The notes under the pieces were generated by a model. It was given only the letters and a program-made list of their open reading frames with translations, was not told the origin of the DNA and did no database searches. 22,725 bases of DNA from a virus: the IMG/VR virus record IMGVR_UViG_3300012936_000191, positions 1 to 22,725 of that record. One strand, written 5' to 3'. This document shows positions 9,401 to 15,525 of the stretch, in pieces (positions within the stretch are counted from its first letter, which is position 1; each line of letters opens with the position of its first letter). The position numbers and the translations under genes are program-made.

Positions 9401-9562
9401 TTTTGCAAAAAGAGCGTCTTTAAATTGATTAAATTTCTTGGCGGCAACATTTTCTAGTTTTTTTACACCTTTATCAATAAGCTGATTAACTTTTTTCTCA
9501 AAATACTTTGAGATAGGACTTTCGCCCGTTACTGGTGTTGGTGTAAGAAAACCGTGTGCCAT
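6455..9562 (-). CDS. tape-measure-like tail protein with T4-type lysozyme and M23-like peptidase domains
   Basis: The 1035-aa protein begins MAHGFLTPTPVTG. Rough layout: charged N-terminal region (1-290); an 11-Gly run near 295; an Arg/Pro/Gly stretch with GGIPK repeats near 345-365; a glycine-zipper hydrophobic region (about 390-460); then AMGGIITKPLLSLMGEG, the GGI-T-P--LMGE signature common in tail tape-measure proteins. Residues about 581-730 are a GH24 lysozyme: EEGLKTKAYKDSEGIWTIGYG preserves the T4 lysozyme Glu, Asp and Thr at the same spacing (E, +9 D, +15 T). Residues about 775-895 resemble an M23-type endopeptidase (GYVHGHF, QHTHSGDGRSVDIFVPKGTPV, GSGHTWVGHL), though the motif spacing is not canonical. 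Inferred role: ruler in the tail lumen that also delivers peptidoglycan hydrolases into the periplasm. It follows the gp51-like gene with a TAATG overlap. Confidence 0.75.
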   Translation of the reverse strand: MAHGFLTPTPVTGESPISKYFEKKVNQLIDKGVKKLENVAAKKFNQFKDALFAKKTNTTYRSGRGGVEVAGRYGIGENTATGGGLLGGSSVKGLLPQKAGIVNTKAKTDIFGRNATDIDRKEQKYLGTTDPDVAGGPRTRKGGTFTNMGSAPNAKPLNDTNFFSKAVTEGVDANTGEYLSKEARIAAFQKGKVSRNPEQSAPPITPDSGADIVAAVNRNTEAIMAMVDVTKAQTSNDTNLVKEQIQAQETMLSRSAARAEEKSLEQGSDLSGFLTPEKIKRKQKQRGGGGGGGGGGGDGFDMIGTALDAYDIFGGGRRRGRRGPKTRFKAPRPKGTIPKVRPGGGIPKGGIPKGGIPKVGLPKGLGPKGGALSLLFAGMEFGDRKSAGQTNLQAGVGTAASVGGGIAGAKGGAAAGAAIGALFGGVGAVPGAIIGGLLGGIGGSMLGGGIADTVTGANDTGSFAMGGIITKPLLSLMGEGHKKEGVFPLEGKEGAKVFGKMGEGLVEAQIKAKKKFADVQAFALKTYFENQDGFKMFGNALKILFGPMFEALKGLGGLLKNVGGGLLNSLLGGNANAAQFASADEQQLTEALIAGEEGLKTKAYKDSEGIWTIGYGQTTINGRAVQEGDEMSKEEALAGFRANVASHRQRAINQLGEDRWSKLDPRSRAVLTSLAYNYGSIPDRILPAAKTGSAEDIAKAMNSLYGDNNGDLKGRRMREQSILRGGTSDRLDKDFMAGGSLAAAPSGPQVMSASAGSRAEGTGLATFGETDGGSGRLVNAAGYVHGHFQTNTGTKRDVVNDTAAVVRSMLNSGLTDISISDGTTFTPNMSDGEIKGIIERGVAQHTHSGDGRSVDIFVPKGTPVPFPLTDVRNAGNAGRTGMLPGSGHTWVGHLTPDSQAGANQSAAAHIAAEPDAGGGGPLTQNASTAGSPMSAAQKAQMFRAAGMTGMADMISPPAVSAQPASPATATPLMATSAQIAMQPTLGSAAPTIVNNYYGTGGNQQQGVNPNGVTAGISMDGTGTSIFQDLKIRTLS
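8484..8528 (-). repeat. three tandem 15-bp repeats encoding Gly-Ile-Pro-Lys-Gly
   Basis: Three near-identical 15-bp units (CCACCYTTAGGAATA on the plus strand, with one or two changes) lie in tandem. They encode repeated GGIPK inside the tape-measure-like gene. A further GGC/GGT-rich tract at about 8670-8705 encodes the run of 11 glycines. Both are in frame, so copy changes would only alter linker length. Confidence 0.8.
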
Positions 9563-9732
9563 TACTGCCTTGCTGCTTTTTCTTGTTCTTGTTTGACCTG
9601 TTCTAGGTATTGCATGAGAAGACTAGTGTAAACTTGTCTTTCCCAAGGCATCATATTTTCAATTTCACTCAAATTATATTTATGGTGCTGCATCAAAGCA
9701 AAATTAGTCTTGTAGTACCCCTCCATAGTCAT
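9562..9732 (-). CDS. gp51: gp51-like baseplate hub assembly protein
   Basis: A 56-aa ORF runs from ATG 9732 (MTMEGYYKTNFALMQHHKYN) to a TAA overlapping the next ATG (TAATG). Its core, NFALMQHHKYNLSEIENMM then PWERQVYTSLL, matches the short cyanophage proteins annotated as gp51, the baseplate hub assembly catalyst, and the C-terminus is a Gln/Glu/Lys helix. It lies just after gp26, as gene 51 does in T4, but it is far shorter than T4 gp51 (about 249 aa), so functional equivalence is uncertain. It starts 11 nt after the gp26 stop with no clear Shine-Dalgarno; a second ATG at 9726 is possible. Confidence 0.65.
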   Translation of the reverse strand: MTMEGYYKTNFALMQHHKYNLSEIENMMPWERQVYTSLLMQYLEQVKQEQEKAARQ

Positions 9733-9743
9733 ATGGAAGAGTG

Positions 9744-10457
9744 CTATCCGAAAAAATTGGTTAATCCCTGAATAGTGAAGGTATTCTCAACACCCGTATT
9801 TGGATTAGTGACCTTAATGTCATGTTTTAGTACAGGTGAGTCTTCAAAGAACTTTCTGACGTTCTCAAACTGCTTATTTGTCAATCCTTCGACAAATTGA
9901 ACAAATTCTTTCTTAGAAGTCGTAGAACTGTCATATACATCTTCATTGTCGAAAATCTGATCAATGCAAGATGCCATAATAGCAACAACATCATCATCTG
10001 TCTGATTTTTGCCAATAATCGAGACTTTGATGAATGTATCAAATGCTGGATATTTCATCGTTACGCCCATTGTGTCAGAAAGCATAATTTTGTTAGAATG
10101 CCCTTCTGGTTTAGAAACTCCAACTTCCGTCAAATTGAGATTATAGCGAACTTGCGTTTCACCATCATCTTCGCATGTTAGGATCATTTCGACAACTTCG
10201 CCAACTGATACAGCACGAATATTGAGGAAAATGTACTCTAAGTCAAACATCGCCAAATCTTCCAATTTGACGCGAGATGTAATGCAATTCTTTAATAGAG
10301 TTTTTACAGCATCTTCAATCTGCTTCTCATCCTGAGATTCAAGTGCTAATAGTAGTAATTTTTCTTCTTTTACGACAAATGGGCGATATTTGATTTTTTT
10401 GCCATTTGAAGGAATTTCCAACTCATACGTTGGGAGTGCAACCTCTGGTAATGCCAT
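9744..10457 (-). CDS. gp26: gp26 baseplate hub subunit
   Basis: This 237-aa protein starts MALPEVALPTYELEIPSNGK and carries the gp26/T4 baseplate family signature: IKYRPFVVKEEKLLLLALES, then AVKTLLKNCI, then LAMFDLEYIFLNIRAVSVGE. T4 gp26 is 208 aa. The C-terminal half is acidic and ends KVTNPNTGVENTFTIQGL. It belongs to the central hub of the six-wedge baseplate. A late promoter (CTAAATATA, 10480-10488) lies about 25 nt upstream, and the gp51-like gene follows, which matches the T4 order. Confidence 0.85.
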   Translation of the reverse strand: MALPEVALPTYELEIPSNGKKIKYRPFVVKEEKLLLLALESQDEKQIEDAVKTLLKNCITSRVKLEDLAMFDLEYIFLNIRAVSVGEVVEMILTCEDDGETQVRYNLNLTEVGVSKPEGHSNKIMLSDTMGVTMKYPAFDTFIKVSIIGKNQTDDDVVAIMASCIDQIFDNEDVYDSSTTSKKEFVQFVEGLTNKQFENVRKFFEDSPVLKHDIKVTNPNTGVENTFTIQGLTNFFG

Positions 10458-10481
10458 AATGCCTAGATCAGTTCATATGTA

Positions 10482-10488
10482 TATTTAG
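10482..10488 (-). promoter_or_regulatory. T4-like late promoter for gp26 and the hub operon
   Basis: The minus strand reads GCGCTAAATATACATATG with the CTAAATA core at 10482-10488, 25 nt upstream of the gp26 ATG at 10457. The site lies in a true intergenic gap, which makes it one of the better late-promoter candidates here. Confidence 0.6.
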
Positions 10489-10502
10489 CGCGACTTTTAG
10501 AC

Positions 10503-10531
10503 CCAAAAATTAGCGGAAAAAATTTTCCCCC
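10503..10531. repeat. A/T hairpin element with GCGG loop, copy 1
   Basis: The sequence CCAAAAATTAGCGG is followed by AAAAAATTTT and a C run. An A/T stem (AAAATT/AATTTT) can form around an AGCGG loop, flanked by A and T tracts. A close relative lies at 14156-14184. It follows the 3' end of the minus-strand tail-tube-like gene, so weak terminator function is plausible but unproven. Confidence 0.45.
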
Positions 10532-10556
10532 TTTCATGGAATTGAAAAGTCGTTTT

Positions 10557-11258
10557 TCACACCAGTATACCACCATCTCCTATTATATCACTGAGAGGTA
10601 TGCCTTTGTTGATTGCCTGACCCAAACTACGGATGTCATTCTTCAGAACATAATGCCTCATGTAAGAGAACTGTGCTGTTACTTGAGTGATCTGACTTGA
10701 TCCAAACTGCAGAGGAACAGCATCAACAGCATATGGATATGCTTTCTCCATAACATATGAAATAGGTGTTCTTTCTGTAGGGGAGTTACCACCTTGCTCT
10801 GTCTTGCTAATCAAAATAGTACAAGCATATTCATCACGATACTTGAGTCTAATTGGTCTGTTCTCTTGTCTTAGTGGACCGAATGATAGTGACTGAAGGT
10901 CAGTCAAACTTTTTGCATCTAGATCTGTACCTACTTCATTGAAGATACTATCAACCCAGTCTTGCAAGAACTTTAATGCACTCATGTTAGCATCACACAT
11001 GAATCCCAGTTGGAATTCAGTAAAGATTCTACTGTGTGGATACTTAATCTGACCAGCACCAACGTAAGGTCCGTTGATCTCACCCTGTGCTGAGTTTGTA
11101 TTGGGTAGTTGTGCTTCAGTACAAAACATCTCAAAGTAGTCTGTCGTCTGCCCACCTGGCGGAGTGATTGGTGGGTTAGCAAACTTTACAACAAAATTAT
11201 TACTGAACGACATACCGCCGTTCGCTGCCATTGTCGTTAACAGACGATCTATTGACAC
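10557..11258 (-). CDS. tail-tube-fold protein (gp19/gp54-like)
   Basis: The protein is 233 aa and starts at a GTG (MSIDRLLTTMAANGGMSFSN). The central part reads FEMFCTEAQLPNTNSAQGEI, VGAGQIKYPHSRIFTEFQLGF and LKFLQDWVDSIFNE. This is the pattern of T4 gp19-family tail-tube proteins (tube sheet strands, then a helix with W). At 233 aa it is longer than the gp19 tube monomer (163 aa) and shorter than gp54 (about 320 aa). Because it lies in the baseplate hub cluster, a tube-initiator role is more likely than the main tube monomer; this is inference. A late-promoter candidate (ATAAATA, 11285-11291) is about 26 nt upstream and divergent from gp4. Confidence 0.65.
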   Translation of the reverse strand: MSIDRLLTTMAANGGMSFSNNFVVKFANPPITPPGGQTTDYFEMFCTEAQLPNTNSAQGEINGPYVGAGQIKYPHSRIFTEFQLGFMCDANMSALKFLQDWVDSIFNEVGTDLDAKSLTDLQSLSFGPLRQENRPIRLKYRDEYACTILISKTEQGGNSPTERTPISYVMEKAYPYAVDAVPLQFGSSQITQVTAQFSYMRHYVLKNDIRSLGQAINKGIPLSDIIGDGGILV

Positions 11259-11259
11259 G

Positions 11260-11266
11260 CTAAATA
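11260..11266 (+). promoter_or_regulatory. T4-like late promoter for the gp4-gp53 operon
   Basis: CTAAATA followed by CC lies 23 nt upstream of the gp4 ATG at 11290. It is just upstream of the divergent GTG start of the tail-tube-like gene, so each promoter lies in the other gene's leader. Confidence 0.55.
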
Positions 11267-11284
11267 CCTATGTTGGTCACTTTA

Positions 11285-11291
11285 TATTTAT
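11285..11291 (-). promoter_or_regulatory. divergent T4-like late promoter for the tail-tube-like gene
   Basis: The minus strand reads CCATAAATATAAAG, with ATAAATA at 11285-11291, 26 nt upstream of the GTG at 11258. The element overlaps the gp4 start codon on the other strand. Confidence 0.5.
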
Positions 11292-11721
11292 GGCGTACTC
11301 TGGGATTTATAAACCAATTCATCCTAAGAAGTATCGTGGCAATCCAACTCGTGTTATCTACAGATCACTCTGGGAACGTAAGTTCATGGTATTCTGTGAT
11401 AACAACCCTTCGATAATGGAGTGGGGGAGCGAGGAGGTTATCATACCTTACCGTGCTCCTGATGGTAAAGTTAGACGATACTTTCCAGACTTTTATATTA
11501 AGGTTCGTGAAAAGACTGGCAAGATCGCCAAGTACATTATCGAAATTAAACCTAAGAAGCAAACAAAACCACCGAATGACAAAAACAAAAAGACTGCTGC
11601 CTACCGTAATGCTGCTTTAACATACGCTAAGAACCAAACTAAGTGGTCCGCAGCGCGTGAGTATTGTGAAGACAGGCAGATGAACTTCTTAATACTAACC
11701 GAAGATCACCTAGGAGTATGA
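11290..11721 (+). CDS. gp4: gp4 head completion protein
   Basis: From the ATG at 11290 the protein is 143 aa (MAYSGIYKPIHPKKYRGNP); the open frame extends further upstream but would enter the divergent gene and promoter. The family core is clear: RVIYRSLWERKFMVFCDNN, IMEWGSEEVIIPY, RRYFPDFYIKVRE, YIIEIKPKKQTKPP. The D...EIKPK arrangement is that of a PD-(D/E)XK-like nuclease fold, consistent with T4 gp4 (gp50/65), which acts on packaged heads before tail joining. It heads the plus-strand operon, is preceded by a late promoter, and the next gene starts 3 nt after its stop. Confidence 0.88.
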   Translation: MAYSGIYKPIHPKKYRGNPTRVIYRSLWERKFMVFCDNNPSIMEWGSEEVIIPYRAPDGKVRRYFPDFYIKVREKTGKIAKYIIEIKPKKQTKPPNDKNKKTAAYRNAALTYAKNQTKWSAAREYCEDRQMNFLILTEDHLGV

Positions 11722-11724
11722 CAA

Positions 11725-12414
11725 ATGGCAACTGGATTTGGCGCTATACAGCGCAACTCTACGAACGAAGGGGCGGGTTATAAAACCCTCTTTGAGAGAG
11801 TAAATACTGCAACGAAAGGAGAGAAGAAATCACTCTCTTGGTATCGCTCTGCTGTAAAAGCAGAAGCAAGTAGATATAAGAAAAATTTTAAAAAGTATAT
11901 ACTAGACGAAAAGAAAGATCGTGGAGGTCTTGCTAAAGAACAAGACGCAAATGAACTGCGTAAGTTTGCAGTGACTGGTCACTTGTATATGTTTGAGTAT
12001 AAAGCAAAGATGAGATGGTTACCCTACTATGATAGGTTTCCTCTCGTATATGTAATCAAGTCTGTTAGTAAGAATGAATTTTGGGGTGCTAACTTACACT
12101 ACCTGTCTCCCAAGAAGAGAATCATTGCTACAAAGAAACTGATGCAGGGTAGAATTGATTTACCTAAGAAGTGTTTCCATAAATATCTATCAGCACACGT
12201 AGACGGTCTATATCTTGATCTTGCTGCTGCTGAATGGGACACTGCCATTCTTCTACCAACAGCGGACTTTGTTAGAGACCTTAACGGTATGATATTCCCC
12301 ATCAGTCAAGAAACTGTTTGGGAAGATACTGACGACGCCTTCTACGATAAGATCAAAGGTTCCAGAAGAATTGCTGGTTATGGAACTAAACAATCCAAGG
12401 AGATGTCTAAGTAA
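11725..12414 (+). CDS. conserved T4-like phage protein of unknown function
   Basis: This 229-aa, strongly basic protein begins MATGFGAIQRNSTNEGAGYK. Its recognisable core is GHLYMFEYKAKMRWLPYYDR, FPLVYVIKSVSKNEFWGANLHYLSPKKR and PKKCFHKYLS. A similar pattern (membrane-free, YMFxYxxK...LPYYDxFPLV...NLHYL) recurs in virion-region proteins of many T4-like and large phages, but I know of no assigned function. It lies between gp4 and gp48, so a head-tail joining or baseplate role is only positional inference. Start is 3 nt after gp4; its stop overlaps the gp48 ATG (TAATGA). Confidence 0.6.
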   Translation: MATGFGAIQRNSTNEGAGYKTLFERVNTATKGEKKSLSWYRSAVKAEASRYKKNFKKYILDEKKDRGGLAKEQDANELRKFAVTGHLYMFEYKAKMRWLPYYDRFPLVYVIKSVSKNEFWGANLHYLSPKKRIIATKKLMQGRIDLPKKCFHKYLSAHVDGLYLDLAAAEWDTAILLPTADFVRDLNGMIFPISQETVWEDTDDAFYDKIKGSRRIAGYGTKQSKEMSK

Positions 12415-13517
12415 TGAGAGCTGACACAGGAACTGGTAAACCACTTTCTAATGGTACTAAGATAGGTCAGGTAGTTCAGACCCAATCCACTGGTGGCATG
12501 GGCACAAAGAATGATGCCTTCTGGAAGTGGAACGGTGCTGATTGGGAGCAGGTTACTAAGGTAGAGTTTGAGCAATACAAAGGATCAACTTTGTTTGAAC
12601 AGTTAGATGCTCCTACTTTGTCTAGTGCCACTGGTGCCAAAAGATATCCTAGAGATGTTGCAACTGCACCTGGCGCAGACTATGTTCTATTTGAATTCTA
12701 TGAGTACCGTCCTCCGTTCCAGAATATAAACAAGGGTGCTACCAAAGATAGTAGTACCCCTGTTGCAACATATAATGAGAGTGTAACTAGAGCAGATTTC
12801 TATGAGAAAACATCAGAACTGCCTGTTGTATTGTACATGCCAGAAGATATCTCTACTGGATACAAAGCGAACTGGAGTGGTAAAGCATTCAGTAATATGG
12901 GTAGAGATGCACTAGCTCTAGCAGGATCTGGTGATGTAGGACAAGTGCTACAGAATAGTTTTAACACGCTTGGTGATGCATTCTCCCAACTCATTCCTAA
13001 TGCAGGAAACAAAACAGTTAGAGAAACTATCTCAAAGATTACTGGTGAGAGTCTAAGTCAGAATGATGTCTTTGGTGCTACTCGTGGTGTTATTCTCAAC
13101 CCCAACGTTGAACTACTATTCAGTGGCACTGATCTAAGAAACTTTGCACTGAATTATAAACTAGTACCAAGGAATAAGAACGAAGCAATCGAAATCAAAG
13201 AGATTATCAAGATCTTTAAACGTGCAATGCTACCTAAGTTCTCTAATGGTACAGAACTAAATTTCTCGAAAGGAAAGAACGCTGCAAACAACTTTATTAA
13301 AGTACCAAACGTTTGTAAAGTATCATTCATGCGTGGTGGTGCATTAAATAAAGATGTGCCGCAATATAAGATGTGTGCTGTTACTCAGGTTGATATTAAC
13401 TTCACACCTGATGGAACCTATGCTACCTATGATGATGGTACTATGGTAGCATATTCTTTGTCATTAAACTTCCAAGAAACCAAACTCATATTCTCTGAAG
13501 AGGTAGACAACTACTGA
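12414..13517 (+). CDS. gp48: gp48 baseplate tail-tube cap protein
   Basis: This 367-aa protein is close to T4 gp48 in length (364 aa). The N-terminal part is hydrophilic (GDGK-type stretch, WKWNGADWEQV), followed by VLFEFYEYRPPFQNIN and LPVVLYMPEDISTGYKANW. Later segments (VLQNSFNTLGDAFSQLIPN, NVELLFSGTDLRNFALNYKL, IKEIIKIFKRAMLP, QVDINFTPDGTYATYDDGT) match the tube-cap family, which is itself a relative of the tail-tube fold. It terminates tube assembly on the baseplate hub. It is flanked by the unknown 229-aa gene and gp53 with 1-nt overlaps on both sides, indicating strict co-translation. Confidence 0.8.
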   Translation: MRADTGTGKPLSNGTKIGQVVQTQSTGGMGTKNDAFWKWNGADWEQVTKVEFEQYKGSTLFEQLDAPTLSSATGAKRYPRDVATAPGADYVLFEFYEYRPPFQNINKGATKDSSTPVATYNESVTRADFYEKTSELPVVLYMPEDISTGYKANWSGKAFSNMGRDALALAGSGDVGQVLQNSFNTLGDAFSQLIPNAGNKTVRETISKITGESLSQNDVFGATRGVILNPNVELLFSGTDLRNFALNYKLVPRNKNEAIEIKEIIKIFKRAMLPKFSNGTELNFSKGKNAANNFIKVPNVCKVSFMRGGALNKDVPQYKMCAVTQVDINFTPDGTYATYDDGTMVAYSLSLNFQETKLIFSEEVDNY

Positions 13518-14146
13518 TGTACTTTTCACTAATTCCAGACATCGAATACGATGAGAAACCAATCAGTTATCCTTTCTCGGAATCTGATTTTGTAACTGCA
13601 AAGAATTTCTTTCGTAGATACAAGATCAATCAGGATGTATTCTCTTATGCAGTATTCTTTGGCAAGTATACTATCAAAGATGGTGAACGTCCTGACGTAG
13701 TTGCTGATAAAGCATACGGTAATCCATTCTATGATTGGGTGATCTTACTGACAAATAACATGGTCAATTCTACTTACGATTGGCCAATGACTAACGCAGA
13801 ACTCTCTAAGGTATTAGAGTCTGAGTTTGATGATCCATTAGGAACCATCATGTACTATGAAACCTATGAGATCGGTCAGTACACTGCTGGTATGCATGTA
13901 GATAAGACTTTCTATGATAGAATCCACAAGTTAAACATAGATGGTACTATGACAATAAAAAATGGCAACGAGGTTTGTCGCCCCGTTACCATTGCTGAAC
14001 ATTATACTATCGAGAATGAGAAGAAGAGAGAAATCTACATTCTCAAACCCGCATATTTTAAACAGTTCGTAGATGATTTCAGATCTAAAAACTTCTACAA
14101 AAAAGACGACAATTATATCAACAACAAATTAAAGAAATCTGGTTGA
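13517..14146 (+). CDS. gp53: gp53 baseplate wedge subunit
   Basis: The 209-aa protein (T4 gp53: 196 aa) starts MYFSLIPDIEYDEKPISYPF. It carries the family signature RPDVVADKAYGNPFYDWVIL then LTNNMVNSTYDWPMTNAELS, the counterpart of T4 YGNPQLYWVLLMCN. The C-terminal part EKKREIYILKPAYFKQFVDDF matches the T4 end (IKIIAKSDINSFMNDL type). gp53 makes contacts between wedges when they join around the hub. Last gene of the plus-strand operon; it converges on the gp32 operon 34 nt away. Confidence 0.88.
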   Translation: MYFSLIPDIEYDEKPISYPFSESDFVTAKNFFRRYKINQDVFSYAVFFGKYTIKDGERPDVVADKAYGNPFYDWVILLTNNMVNSTYDWPMTNAELSKVLESEFDDPLGTIMYYETYEIGQYTAGMHVDKTFYDRIHKLNIDGTMTIKNGNEVCRPVTIAEHYTIENEKKREIYILKPAYFKQFVDDFRSKNFYKKDDNYINNKLKKSG

Positions 14147-14155
14147 CTTTTTTCA

Positions 14156-14184
14156 CCAAAAAATTGGCGGAGAATTTTTTTCAC
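14156..14184. terminator. A/T hairpin with GGCGG loop between convergent operons, copy 2
   Basis: CCAAAAAATTGGCGGAGAATTTTTTT forms a stem AAAAATT/AATTTTT around GGCGGAG, with an A tract on one side and a T tract on the other. It lies between gp53 and the 42-aa gene, so it could stop transcription from both sides. The stem is pure A/T and therefore weak; the similar element at 10503-10531 argues that the pattern is selected. Confidence 0.45.
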
Positions 14185-14309
14185 TTTTCACAGATTTGAT
14201 TATCAAATTTTGTTTCTAGTGATGCAACCCGTGTGAGTAGAACTAAGTTGTCCTTCTCCAATTGATCGAGACGCTTCTGTAGTGCCTCGATCATTTCTTT
14301 TTTCTTCAT
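14181..14309 (-). CDS. 42-aa coiled-coil microprotein
   Basis: The ORF MKKKEMIEALQKRLDQLEKD continues NLVLLTRVASLETKFDNQ and ends CEK. It shows a clear heptad pattern of Leu/Ile/Val over its whole length, so a dimeric or trimeric coiled coil is expected. The ATG overlaps the previous stop (TAATG), tying it to the gp32 operon as the last gene. No family assigned. Confidence 0.6.
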   Translation of the reverse strand: MKKKEMIEALQKRLDQLEKDNLVLLTRVASLETKFDNQICEK

Positions 14310-14506
14310 TAGTCAAGTTCGTAGCAGGCAGATCGTGCCATTTCTGGGTTTGCTTTTAGTGCTCTATGAACATGTCCATGGACATCTATCTCTAAGGTAT
14401 GATGTGCTCTAGTGTGGATCACTTGAATCATTCCTAGGGTTCCAACGAACAGTAAGTTAACTACTGTCACGGGGTGGAAGACCACCCCCAGCACTTTCTT
14501 GATCAC
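14309..14506 (-). CDS. small membrane-associated protein downstream of gp32
   Basis: This 65-aa protein starts at a GTG overlapping the gp32 stop (GTGA). MIKKVLGVVFHPVTVVNL then LFVGTLGMIQVI forms one N-terminal hydrophobic segment (about residues 5-30). A His-rich hydrophilic tail follows (HTRAHHTLEIDVHGHVHRAL), ending ACYELD. The many histidines could bind metal, which is speculation. Translational coupling to gp32 is likely. Not recognised. Confidence 0.6.
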   Translation of the reverse strand: MIKKVLGVVFHPVTVVNLLFVGTLGMIQVIHTRAHHTLEIDVHGHVHRALKANPEMARSACYELD

Positions 14507-15441
14507 TCTTCAGCGAGACTTGCGAAGTAGGACAGAGCATCATCGTCTTCGACAACTGCTTCCTTCTTAACAGGAGAGGGAGCACTCATCTGCTGACGGA
14601 ACGATGACTGAGCAGGTGGTGCCATGATATCAGCATCGTTGAAAGAACCACGACCTTCAGACTCATCCTCGAAGGACTCATCAGGGACGCGAGGAGCAGG
14701 ACGTGAACCAATGCCAAGGACAAGGTTCAAACGCTTCTCAAGATCCTCGTAGGACTTGAACTGATCAGGTGCAGTGAATGCAGCAAGGGAGTGCTCAGAC
14801 TTCCAGATGCCTTCGAGTTCAGTATCATCTGCACTGAGAGCAGAGACAGAATCAAACTCAGAACTATCATAGTTCCAATAACCTGCGACCTTCTTGATCT
14901 TCAGTTTGAAGTTAGCACCTTCCCAAAGGTCAAAGACATTCACCTTCTCTTCATCTTGAAACTCAGGTTGCATAGCAGCGATGATCTTATCATGGATCTT
15001 CTTGCCATACTTGTAAAGGAATACTTTGCCCTCGTTCTCAGGGTGCTTAGGATCCTTGACGACATAGATGTTGCTGTAATACTGGAGCTTACGCTTCTGC
15101 TTACGAGCAGTCTCTTTGTCTTCATCGCTACCGCTGTTCCAGAGACGACGGTTTACTTCACCAACGGGATCCTTCTCGTTACGGTCAAGTGTGGTGCGAG
15201 AGTTTTCGATGTACCATCCGCCAGGACCTTGGAAGGCATGGGAGTACAACTTTGCCCAAGGAAGGGTCTCACCTTCAGGGGCAGGGAGGAAACGGATAAC
15301 AGCGTATCCATTTCCAGAAGCGTCAACCTCGGGTTTCCAGAATCGCTCATCAACATTCTTATTGCTGGATGATTTCTCTAGTTCCTTCTGAAGGAAGTCG
15401 AAATTAGTCTGGGATTTACGCTTAAGATCTGCAAAAGACAT
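14503..15441 (-). CDS. gp32: gp32 single-stranded DNA-binding protein
   Basis: This 312-aa protein (T4 gp32: 301 aa) begins MSFADLKRKS, containing the basic KRKS 'LAST' motif used for cooperative binding. The OB-fold core includes GYAVIRFLPAPEGETLPWAKLY, FQGPGGWYIENS, YYSNIYVVKDPKHPENEGKVFLYKYGKKI and ANFKLKIKKVAGYWNY. The C-terminus is acidic (FEDESEGRG, VVEDDDALSYFASLAEE), the docking tail for replication and repair partners. The T4 zinc ligands (H-C-C-C) are missing; the protein has no cysteine at all. It has its own consensus sigma70 promoter (15497-15525) and an unstructured repeat-rich leader without a Shine-Dalgarno, which suggests autogenous translational control as in T4. It follows gp33 and a DUF1825 gene. 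Confidence 0.92.
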   Translation of the reverse strand: MSFADLKRKSQTNFDFLQKELEKSSSNKNVDERFWKPEVDASGNGYAVIRFLPAPEGETLPWAKLYSHAFQGPGGWYIENSRTTLDRNEKDPVGEVNRRLWNSGSDEDKETARKQKRKLQYYSNIYVVKDPKHPENEGKVFLYKYGKKIHDKIIAAMQPEFQDEEKVNVFDLWEGANFKLKIKKVAGYWNYDSSEFDSVSALSADDTELEGIWKSEHSLAAFTAPDQFKSYEDLEKRLNLVLGIGSRPAPRVPDESFEDESEGRGSFNDADIMAPPAQSSFRQQMSAPSPVKKEAVVEDDDALSYFASLAEE

Positions 15442-15491
15442 AGGATTTGTTTGGATTGGATTGGATTTGGTTTGTGTGATGCCCTATCACT
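15442..15491 (-). promoter_or_regulatory. gp32 mRNA leader, probable translational operator
   Basis: From the predicted start near 15490 the RNA begins with a 5-bp hairpin (GTGAT-AGGGC-ATCAC). It continues with an unstructured C/A-rich tract holding three ATCCA repeats and reaches the ATG with no Shine-Dalgarno. T4 gp32 represses its own mRNA by nucleating at a 5' structure and coating an unstructured leader; this layout fits that scheme. Confidence 0.5.
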
Positions 15492-15496
15492 GTGAC

Positions 15497-15525
15497 ATTA
15501 TAACTGGCGAAGGGTCGGGCGTCAA
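15497..15525 (-). promoter_or_regulatory. consensus sigma70 promoter for gp32
   Basis: TTGACG (15520-15525) and a perfect TATAAT (15497-15502) are separated by 17 nt on the minus strand. The -35 box overlaps the TGA stop of the DUF1825 gene. It is the best sigma70 match in the window. Confidence 0.88.

Noticed and set aside
9677-9683. ATAAATA on the minus strand inside the gp51-like gene, as a late promoter for the tape-measure-like gene
   Set aside because: It encodes the conserved His-His-Lys-Tyr-Asn of the protein and lies about 115 nt before the next start, so coding constraint explains it.
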